18,196 nt of DNA from contig JADJPJ010000080.1 of NCBI GenBank assembly GCA_016713325.1, forward strand, positions 1-18,196, written 5' to 3'. The notes under the pieces are model-generated. The model was not told the DNA's origin. It saw only the letters and a list, made by a program, of their open reading frames with translations, and searched no databases. Origin of the DNA: Candidatus Flexifilum affinis. GTDB lineage: Bacteria > Chloroflexota > Anaerolineae > Aggregatilineales > Phototrophicaceae. This document shows positions 1 to 7,521 of this stretch, piece by piece (position 1 is the stretch's first letter; each line of letters starts with the position of its first letter). The position numbers and the translations under genes were made by a program.

Positions 1-416
1 TATCAAGGTGACGGATGGATGATTCGCAGGACGTGGAAGAGTCTATGCTGCTGATAATGCTCGGCAATGAAGTCGGTGATTCTCTAATGTCCATGTTGTG
101 CTTACGCCTCCTTAGCGGCAAAAGCTCAGTCAGGCTCAATGCGACGCAGTCCTTGGAAAAAGGATTCCGGAAATCCTTCCTAGACCAAAGCAATCGACTC
201 CTCCTTTTGGAAGCCCAGTACTTCCATGGAAGTCGCTGATGCACTCGTGTTACGATTCTGTCATGGAAGAGGACGGACCGCGGTTGCCGTGGGCAAGCCA
301 TCTCTCGGATTGCAGTCATTAAAAAAACAAGGATGGAATACTTATTCCTCGCTCACACCGACAAATGGGGAGCAATGAAACACTTCTAGAGGCAGCCGGC
401 GAAATGTCCTTGGTAT
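1..416. other. No recognisable gene (degenerate flank)
   Basis: I see no reading frame here with a recognisable motif on either strand. Short open stretches exist, but they have no plausible start context and no family resemblance. The stretch is more AT-rich in appearance than the intact genes (for example a run of A near 320-330), which fits the decayed look of the rest of the left side. I see no RNA gene, repeat array or convincing terminator. It may be a further remnant of the relics to its right, but I cannot show this. Confidence 0.4.
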
Positions 417-560
417 TTAAATAAACATAAAAATCCCAGGCAACCCTTTCTTATTGGCTTCCGCGCCCAGCTCCTCGGCAAACTCCTGCAGCTTTTCGAT
501 GTCATACATGTAATAAACCGGCGGAAGCTCTTCGAAGATACCAAACTTCTCGGCGAACGG
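417..560 (-). pseudogene. Unidentified coding-like fragment
   Basis: Minus-strand reading gives a peptide of about 45 residues that ends at a TAA (417-419). It contains the stretch PPVYYMYDIEKLQEFAEELG, followed by acidic and lysine-rich residues. The composition looks like a real amphipathic helical segment rather than random translation. There is no start codon in a good context, and the frame breaks just upstream of 560. It lies directly downstream of beta-sandwich relic A in the transcription direction. It does not match the part that follows the sandwich in relics B and C, so it may be the C-terminus of a different product. I do not recognise the family. Confidence 0.3.
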
Positions 561-639
561 TGGGCAACGTTCAAGGCTGCGCGCACCGATTCGGCCTGGC
601 AGTTACCACATACACGGAGAAAAAAACGGCTTATCGCCC

Positions 640-1150
640 GCCTGCGAAATGCGAAGCACCAATTCCCGGATCAGTTACGAGAATTTCGAGGTCGCTATCA
701 AGAAGGCATAGCCCCAATTGTCGTCGGTCCATTGACAGCTTGCTATCGTAGGGCGACAACGGGATTGCTTATGATTTTCAAACCCTTGTACGCCGAGGTA
801 GCCACCGCTAACCAAGTTTCTGGGCAAATCACCTGCCCAAAAAATTACTGAGTTCGCTGTACCCGCCAGTTCATGATCTTGTTGTCATTCACCCAGACAT
901 CCACGGATTGGTAAGTCGGTCGTGGCTGCCGGCAAGGAACTCCAAAGCTCCACCCGTGGGAGTACAAAGATCCCGGCTCCGCTGTCTCCGAAAAAGAGTG
1001 AGGTGGAGCGTGGCTGGGTGGCCCTCTCGGTCCAGCGATATTCGGGCTCGCATCGACCAGCCGCGTAGTGCAGAGTCAGATGTTTTTCACTGTTTCCTTG
1101 TCCCTGAAACAGAAGGGATCACCCAGGCGATGCCGTTACGCCGGCGGAGT
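640..1150 (-). pseudogene. Relic A: beta-sandwich domain fragment
   Basis: Joining minus-strand frames recovers a carbohydrate-locus beta-sandwich domain of the kind found attached to capsule glycosyltransferases. An early segment has LLFQGQGNSEKHLTLHYA, followed by a GWS...PEYRWTE block. Next come ATLHLTL and QSVDVWVNDNKIMNWRV. It ends with ISNPV, then a YDSKLSMDRRQLGL block, which matches the family-typical 'NP-(S/T)-(P/A)...S.D.R.LGL' ending. At least four frame changes and an in-frame stop are needed, so it cannot be translated as it stands. The order of conserved blocks is the same as in relics B and C and in the C-terminus of the coiled-coil gene at 12618-14888. Its role (glycan binding?) is unknown. 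The boundaries are approximate. Confidence 0.5.
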
Positions 1151-1269
1151 GTCAACAAGTAGTGGATGTCAAGACGGTCCCCCGATGCCAGGTTGAAGAT
1201 AAGGAAAAGAACTGAACCGGCCTTGGCCGAAACGCTTCAGAAGGAAATCCGCCGGGATCACACAATCTT

Positions 1270-3200
1270 TGGGTTCTCGCTACAAATCAGAATCCTTCTC
1301 GAAGATGGATTCGGCCGCAAGTAAAACAATCACTTCCACGAGACCGAATTCATTTTCCTCAAGTAGCGCCCAATGAAATTCCCCAGTGTATAGTCTAACT
1401 GGAAGCGGATTCGGGACGGGTTCCGGGTTCTCTTTCATATGGTACCACCTAGACCATCAGGCATGAATTCAGTAATCACCGCTCGTAAAATACTTCCTGC
1501 CAGAGTCTTGCTGGAGATTTTCAGCAAAAAGGTAAGCCCCCTGCGAAATGCATCACCAGTGAGATGGTGCGTAATTGCGAGAGCGAGTACCAACCTCCCT
1601 GCAATCTGGCGTGTGATTTTCAGGAATGAACCGTGAGCGAGATAGACAGCTCAACGGCAGGACGGGTGCCGATAAACTGATAAAGCTTGTTCAACGAGAA
1701 ATCATCAAGATCAGTCGCAATCCCTTTCTGCCTCTCAAGTGTGTACAAAGGAGAGAAAAAGTCCATCATTCCCCGATGTCGAGAAATGCGGATGCGGCAG
1801 AGCGTTCGACAAGACCAACGACAAAGCACTAACCTGGAGTCCTGCTCCTCATCCAGCCATTTGCCTTGTATCGCCCATTCGAGCTGGCGATCCAACATTC
1901 CGGTAGCCGGACCAGAAACCTTGACAGCGGTGAAGTCGACACTGCCAAGGTGATCGCGAATTCTCCTCCTGATAGTTCCTCAAGTGCCAGGTCCGCTCCA
2001 AGCTAGAGAAGTAGATCATCGATACCAAGGTATCCAGGCAAAGCGTCTTTCAGTTGTTCGTAAGTGATGCCGCCCGGTTGGGTAAGCATCAGGTGTCGTA
2101 GTAAAATTCCGTGTCCGGATGGTTCTTGAAACAAGAGAGTGGATAAACATACAGCAAACTGGACAATTGTGCCAAGCCGAAAGTCAGGGCAGCCCTGAAG
2201 CGAACCACCCTTTCGGCCTATAGATCCTACAGCAAAATGTACCCACATTGGTCTCGAATTATCAAACAAGGCAAAAATTGCCATAGTGGCCATGCCGGAA
2301 TCAGGCCGTGTAAGCTTCCCCATTATCCACATGCATCAGGAATTCGTTGATTCTAGCCATGGGGGACAATGGCGTTGGGGCATCCCTTAGGAATGTAAAA
2401 AGGTTAAAGGGGCATGCCCCGGAGGTGGTGGTGGATGTAGGACAAATATTCCCTCATGCGTATGGGCGACCATGGCATACGCCTTGGATGCCCTACATCC
2501 GAGAAATGATGCTCAGGAATCAAATTGCGACGGGCCAATTGCCGGTAGACGTCCCGAGCGATAAGATTTCGCACTTGTCCGGCCGCAGAATGCTTAATAG
2601 CGCGGAAGTAGTTTCCATCCTCTTTAAATACGTCGCCGACTGGATCCTCGCCTTTCCCGATCCACGCAATGGTTGGGTCGTTCAGATCGGGTTGGGGACT
2701 AAAGTACGCGATTTCCAGAACTCTGAAGTCGCCGAGCATTCTCGAGATCGGTAGATAAACGGCTTGTCCTTTTCCGGTGCCGAAGGAGGGCCACCATTAC
2801 GAAAGTGGTGGCGTGGCGCTCACAGCAGGAATCAGATGGTTAGGCACGCTAGGCTCCTTTTTTTTTGCCACGCCATCTGGCGAACGCCACGTCGCCACGT
2901 GAACGCCATTCACCAATACATCGACCGTTTGATAGTGGTTTCACCCGCAAGGAATGCTGAGCATTGTAGCAATGCAGAAGGAGATCCTTCCTGCCTGCAT
3001 TAGAAACACTCAGCTTGACTTGCGCATGTCGCTCCACCGTCCAGCGGTGGTTGAGCTCTTGGTCTGCCCAGCCGCGCCAAGGAGATAAGGTGAAATGCCC
3101 GCAGCATCCCTGAATGACAGGCGCTGGCCGACTTCCACAAAGTAAGTTATATGTTCCTCCTTTTTACGTTCGACATCATCGACTCCATCAATTACGTTGC
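1270..3200 (-). pseudogene. Relic B: sandwich + kinase-like + methyltransferase fusion
   Basis: Broken paralogue of relic C, reconstructed from several minus-strand frames. Module 1 (about 3190-2712) is a beta-sandwich with GQRLSF, then NHRWTVERHAQVKLSVSN, ending near FRVLE. Module 2 (about 2712-2003) contains GKGEDPVGDVFKEDGNYF, RNLIPEH, INEFL, GHYGNF, DNSRPMW and QPGGIT...QLKDALPGYLGIDD. HxGN followed by a W-(V/I)-(D/H) strand resembles the catalytic loop and metal-binding strand of protein-kinase-like or LPS-kinase-like folds. Module 3 (about 1990-1270) has a VDFTAV segment and then FLDIG-NDGLFS, which is the class I SAM-methyltransferase motif I, followed by KGIATDLDDFSLNKLYQFIG. Many frameshifts and in-frame stops rule out a product. 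Function is inferred from motifs only. Boundaries are approximate. Confidence 0.6.
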
Positions 3201-3389
3201 TCTGCTCGAGATGCCGAAGTGCAGGCAATTACAGCAGTCGACAAAAATGGCTGGCGTGCCTGGGCCCAGCACTCAGTGGTGCCCGAGTTGGCAACGGCAG
3301 TTCTAGCTTCCATAACGCCAGATATAATGTTCACCAAGAAGACCGATGATGCCCAGCGATGCCTTCGGAACGGTGTTTAACATCAAACT
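3201..3389. other. Spacer between relics B and C
   Basis: This gap lies between the readable modules of relics C and B. Minus-strand frames show a short open stretch beginning ATG at 3380 and ending at a stop near 3303, with no recognised motif. An ATG-initiated stretch containing SNVKRRN precedes the relic B sandwich. By position it corresponds to the 5' leader of relic C (5207-5389). I see no promoter or terminator that I would defend. Confidence 0.35.
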
Positions 3390-5389
3390 CTCTTTGGACC
3401 CTGACAGTAAATCAATATTCGCCGCCGGGGACGCGTTCGGCCGCAGATAATCAGCCGAGCTTGACCCCGACATTCGAAAGCAATTCCCCTCCAAGAAGCG
3501 CAGACGAAATTTCTCCGGGAGCTGGTATATCCCGGAAGGATATTATTATCCGGGGATTCTGGAGGTTTTCGCACTACCCGGGCCATCAGGCTGAATTCAG
3601 TGATCACCGCTCGCGAACCATCCTTTGCCAGGGACCTGCTGATCTGATCAAAACCAAGCCCCTGGACATGGCCAAATGATCTGTAATGGCGAGAGCGAGT
3701 ACCAACTCCGCGGTATGTGGAACCTTCAGGAAGGGCAAGCTGTGGTGACAGACAAACCAACTTCGGGTGGGTGCCGATAAACCGATACAGGGGGATTCAG
3801 AAAACTCATCTACAATCGGTGGCAATCCCTTTCATGCCTTCGCGCGGAACACAAAATGGAAAATAGCCCGTGCTTCGCGCCGATTTCGATGAAGTTGATG
3901 CCGCGGGCGCCTTATGAGGGCCAACGACTGCACGGAACCCGGGGATCCTGAATCATCCTCAAGGCATTTCCCTGAATTACCCCACGGCAGTGATCGAACA
4001 CTCGAAAAACCCCCGGACCGTGAGTCCCTTGATGAGGGGGATCTGAGAAGTCGATGCTGCCAAGGAGGTTCCCGGATTCTCCCTGAGAGTGGCGCGCCGG
4101 TCCCCTTCTAGAAGTCAGGAGGCGTCGTCAATCCCGACGTAGGCAGGCAAAGCCGCTTTCAGTTGCGCATGGGTGATGCCGTCGGGTTGGGCGTGCATCA
4201 ACTCCCGCGTGGACACCGTGTCCGGATGATGCTGCAACATCAAGATCGAATGGACATAGCATTGGATGAACTGGTTCAAGCCGAAGCCTGGGCAACCGTG
4301 GAGCGAACCTCCTTTTGCCTATCGATCCAATGTCGACCACATCGGTCTGGAATTGTTAAACAGGGCAAAATTGCCATAATGGCCATCAATCAGTCCATAG
4401 TCGCCATCTACTTCCATCAGGAATTCGTTGATGTCAGCCAGACATCAGCGGCATCCTGAGTGCGAACAGGGCATTTTGGCGGATAGACAAATGTTCCGGC
4501 ATGCGTCCTGGCGACCATCGTATTTTGGATGGTCCGACGTCCCAGAATGAATGTTCAGGGATCAGGTTGCGGCTGGCCAATGTGTTGATAAACACCCTGG
4601 TCAATGAGGTGGCGGACTTCTTCAACGGCAGTGTTTCTTGATCGCTCGGTAATAATTTCCCGTTCTTGCGGAAAACGTCACCGACGGATCTTCTCCCTTG
4701 CCAATCCAGTCGAGGTCGGGTCGCTCAGATCGGGACGTCCGGCACACAAGGTCTCCAGGACCCTAAAGTTCAAACCGAGTTTTCTCTCGGATCGGTCGAC
4801 GACTGGCCGTCAAGCGGTGCCGTCGGATTGCCGACTACGAAACCGAGGAGCACGCGGCCGTTGTTATCGATGGCTCTGTTGGGTACTGACTGCTTCGTAC
4901 CAGGACATCTCTCGAACGATCCACGTGTCCCCATGACGCTTCCCGTTGGCGAACACATCGACAATTTGATGATTCAACCGTCCGCCAGCAAAGTAAAGAG
5001 AACACTGGCACGCAAGGAAATCCTTCTTTCAATGTGTCTTGGCATTTCCAGCAATACCTGCGCGACGGCCCACCGTCCACCGATGGTTCGGCTCATGATC
5101 GGCCCAGCCCTTCGCGGAGATAAGGCTGAATCGCTTCTTTCTCTCCAAACGACAAGCGTGTGCCGATTGCGCAGAAGTTGGCGCTGATCGCGCTATTCGA
5201 CATCGCCTGCCCCAGACAAATCAAGCAGCATTGAATATATAAATTAGTGATCCAGGTAAGGGGCAGCTGCGCCGAAGCGACACTGCAGGCATCGACGGGC
5301 GTGGGCCCGTTCAGCCTTGCATTGCCAAGATCCTTGGTCAAGGCTGACCTGCTCAGTGGAGGCAGCCCCGCATCGCCAATGATGGTCAT
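3390..5389 (-). pseudogene. Relic C: sandwich + kinase-like + methyltransferase fusion
   Basis: Best-preserved of the left-side relics. The ATG at 5389 overlaps the gmd stop as ATGA and opens a 98-codon frame; an inner ATG at about 5207 starts right before the sandwich, so either could have been the start. The sandwich (about 5207-4750) shows IGTRLSFG, HEPNHRWTVG, AQVLLEMPRHIERRISL, LNHQIVDVFANGK, VGNPTAP and KLGLNFRVLE. The kinase-like part (about 4750-4110) shows NYYRAIK, RNLIPEHSFWDVG, ADINEFLMEVDGDYGLIDGH continuing into YGNFAL, then VDIGSIGK, then ALPAYVGIDD. The methyltransferase part (about 4100-3390) shows SIDFS and INFIEIGAKHGLFS (SAM motif I). Single-base indels about every 50-150 nt, plus in-frame stops, break it. 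The domain content recalls the methyltransferase-kinase WbdD, in a different order; this is inference. Confidence 0.65.
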
Positions 5390-6351
5390 TCTGTGGCGGC
5401 CGTCAGGACAGTATTCCCGTTCATCATTCTCACGACATCGCGCATCCTGTAGCGGGCGCTCCAGGCGAGATGTTCCATCGCCTTACCCGGATCGCCGACG
5501 CTGCGATCGATGTCGGTCGGGCGGTAGAAGTCGGTTGATATATCCACATGTGCCTGCCAATCTATCCCATTGAGGTCAAAAGCAGCCGCCACGAAATCGG
5601 CCAAGGTGTTGGACTCGCCGGTAGCGATGACGTAGTCCTCAGGCCGTTCCTGCTGAAGCATCCGCCACATCGCGACGACATACTCGGGAGCCCATCCCCA
5701 GTCACGCCGAATGTCGAGCCGCCCGAGCACCAGGCGCTCGCCGCTGCCCTGGGCGATGCGCTTTGCCGCCTGCACGATCTTCTGGGTAACGAAGCGTTTG
5801 GGACGAAGTGTCGATTCGTGGTTGAACAGGATGCCATTACACGCATACAAGCCATAGGATTCGCGATAATTCGTGACCAGCCAATGCGCCGATGTCTTGG
5901 CCACTGCATAGGGGCTGCGCGGGTAGAAGGGCGTAAGTTCGTTGGCGGGAGTCACACCGGTGTCGCCGAAACATTCACTCGAACCGGCGTTATAGAACCT
6001 GACGGATTTTCGCCGCAAGCGTATCACTTCGAGGATGTTGAGTACGCCGGTAACCATGCTCTCCAGCGTTTCAGCGGGCTGCTCGAAGGATAGCCCGACG
6101 GAACTCTGCCCTGAGAGGTAGTACAGTTCGTCAGGCTCACTGTTGTCCACGGCGGTCAGCACGCTGCGGAAGTCGTTGGGCGCCATGGAAATCAGGTTGA
6201 TCCGTTTCTCGATCGACAGGGCCGCAAGATTGGACAGGGGCGACGCCTGCACATCCCGCGAAGTACCCCAGACCTCGTAGCCCTTGTCGAGCAGCAGACG
6301 GGCAAGGAAGCTGCCATCCTGGCCGTTGACACCGCAAATCAGCACCTTCAT
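5386..6351 (-). CDS. gmd: GDP-mannose 4,6-dehydratase
   Basis: Intact 321-residue short-chain dehydrogenase/reductase of the Gmd type. It converts GDP-D-mannose to GDP-4-keto-6-deoxy-D-mannose in the cytoplasm with bound NADP(H), giving the precursor of GDP-rhamnose, fucose, perosamine or 6-deoxytalose. The Rossmann motif GVNGQDGS is at residues 7-14. The catalytic serine/glutamate region GSSECFG is at 123-129 and Y148xxxK152 supplies the catalytic pair. Family signatures follow: FNHES (176-180), LGRLDIRRDWGWAPEYV (209-225), VIATG (241-245) and RPTDID...GDPGKA (277-291). The length matches short bacterial Gmd enzymes. GGAG lies about 8 nt upstream of the ATG, and the gene follows the GT4 stop after 21 nt. 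No second enzyme (Rmd, Fcl or Per) is visible in the window, so the final sugar cannot be named. Confidence 0.93.
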   Translation of the reverse strand: MKVLICGVNGQDGSFLARLLLDKGYEVWGTSRDVQASPLSNLAALSIEKRINLISMAPNDFRSVLTAVDNSEPDELYYLSGQSSVGLSFEQPAETLESMVTGVLNILEVIRLRRKSVRFYNAGSSECFGDTGVTPANELTPFYPRSPYAVAKTSAHWLVTNYRESYGLYACNGILFNHESTLRPKRFVTQKIVQAAKRIAQGSGERLVLGRLDIRRDWGWAPEYVVAMWRMLQQERPEDYVIATGESNTLADFVAAAFDLNGIDWQAHVDISTDFYRPTDIDRSVGDPGKAMEHLAWSARYRMRDVVRMMNGNTVLTAATE

Positions 6352-6372
6352 CGTCCAACACTCCAGAAAACA

Positions 6373-7521
6373 TCAGAAATCGACACTGGCCTGAACCTCC
6401 CGCAGCTGGCGCCATCTCTGGAAAAAGCGGTCATAAAGACCTTGCCGCGCCTCGTCGTGCAACACCAGCAGATCGCTGGCCACCTGGTCAGCCATTTTCT
6501 CCCAGCTGAACTGCTTCACATGTTCTAGTCTCTTGCGCCTGAGGGTTTCGCGGTAGCCCGGCTGGCGCACGCGTAGCAGAGCATCGTGCATCTCCTCTAC
6601 CGAGGTGCCGCTGACAAGACAGGCGGCATCACCGGCGGCTTCCGCCAGCGAGCCATGGTGCGTCGTGATGACCGGGCAGCCCGATGCCATCGCTTCAATC
6701 ACGGGCATACCGAATCCCTCGTACAGCGACGGATAGACCAGCGCAATCGCGCCGTTGTAGGCGAGCGACAGCTCTTCATCGGAGAGAGCAACCCGTCGGC
6801 AGCCCACGCCAGCCGGCATCCTGGCCAACACCTCGGCCTCGATTTCTTCCTCGCCACCAACGCAAAACACATCGAAATCTGCTGAATGATTCTGGCTGAG
6901 TGCGTCAAAAAATAGCTGGCTGTTCTTGTAGCCGTGGTGCTGCACGCGTGAGCCGACGAAGAGGAAATAGGGGCGGACCAGTCCATACGCCTTCTGAAAT
7001 GCCATTACATCTTCGGTGGGACGAACGGTGAACACGGTGTCGTCCACACCACAGTAAGCGACGGTGGCTTTGTCCGGCGGGATCTCAGGATAGAACGAAA
7101 GAAGATCGTCGCGCGTGTTCTCCGAGATGCACAAGTATCGTTGCGCAAAACAAATGGCCGTATCCTTTTCCATCCAGCCCCGCTGCATCATGTCGAAATC
7201 GAACAACTCGGGGATCATGTCGTAAACCATCAGCAGCATGGGCGTCGACAGCGGCGTAGTGTAATAGGTCGACGTGAAGATCTCGATTCCGTAGTGATCA
7301 CAGATCCTTTGCACCAGGATCGAATCATCGGCGCAGTAATAGAACAGGTTGGTCGGGAAGGGGATGTAGGTGATCCCGCCTATCATGGGGGAATTGCCGC
7401 GGTCCAGCATGTAGATATCGAGGTCCCCACGCGCCACGAGGTAGGTCAATATCGATCGCCATACACGCGCGATGCCGGTATTGTTGATTTGGAAAAAAAC
7501 GCCGTCAACGAGTAATTTCAT
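6373..7521 (-). CDS. Family 4 glycosyltransferase (GT-B fold)
   Basis: Intact 382-residue GT4 (Glycos_transf_1) enzyme, predicted to move a sugar from a nucleotide donor to the growing polysaccharide at the cytoplasmic face. The N-terminal acceptor domain opens with a glycine-containing loop, NNTGIARVWRSI (13-24). The second Rossmann domain begins near PYFLFVGSRV (184-193). The EX7E donor-site motif is E268-GFGMPVI-E276 within a YPSLYEGFGMPVIEAMASG block, followed by GCPVITTHHGSLAEAAG. It ends with a helical tail crossing back to the N-domain, as usual in GT4. Its ATG overlaps the stop of the upstream GT2 as ATGA, so the two are probably translationally coupled. In GDP-mannose-linked loci such enzymes are often mannosyl- or rhamnosyltransferases, but neither donor nor acceptor can be read from the sequence. 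Confidence 0.9.
   Translation of the reverse strand: MKLLVDGVFFQINNTGIARVWRSILTYLVARGDLDIYMLDRGNSPMIGGITYIPFPTNLFYYCADDSILVQRICDHYGIEIFTSTYYTTPLSTPMLLMVYDMIPELFDFDMMQRGWMEKDTAICFAQRYLCISENTRDDLLSFYPEIPPDKATVAYCGVDDTVFTVRPTEDVMAFQKAYGLVRPYFLFVGSRVQHHGYKNSQLFFDALSQNHSADFDVFCVGGEEEIEAEVLARMPAGVGCRRVALSDEELSLAYNGAIALVYPSLYEGFGMPVIEAMASGCPVITTHHGSLAEAAGDAACLVSGTSVEEMHDALLRVRQPGYRETLRRKRLEHVKQFSWEKMADQVASDLLVLHDEARQGLYDRFFQRWRQLREVQASVDF

Larger units (their letters stand above)
1270..5207 (-). repeat. Ancient tandem duplication, about 2.1 kb period
   Basis: Relics B and C match segment by segment at DNA and peptide level. The 32-nt stretch at 1454-1485 is nearly identical to 3583-3613 (one missing base and one substitution). 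The block around 2065-2110 matches 4171-4215, 2258-2300 matches 4348-4390, and about 2447-2700 matches 4491-4735. The offset slides from about 2129 down to about 2045, as expected from many small indels after duplication. Divergence is high overall, so the duplication predates the decay by a long way. Confidence 0.65.

Noticed and set aside
2791..2811. Perfect 6-bp inverted repeat (CCACCA/TGGTGG) with a plus-strand T-run about 40 nt further on
   Set aside because: It lies within the relic B sandwich on the opposite strand to all genes. The T-run is too far from the stem and no plus-strand gene ends there.
5295..5310. GC-rich hairpin (6-bp stem, 4-nt loop) just downstream of gmd, considered as a terminator
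   Set aside because: There is no T-run on the minus strand after the stem, and it lies inside the frame that overlaps the gmd stop, so a terminator is unlikely.
1..5385. Mobile element origin for the left-side decay
   Set aside because: I found no transposase-like frame, terminal inverted repeats or target duplication. The content is explained by decayed glycan-locus genes.
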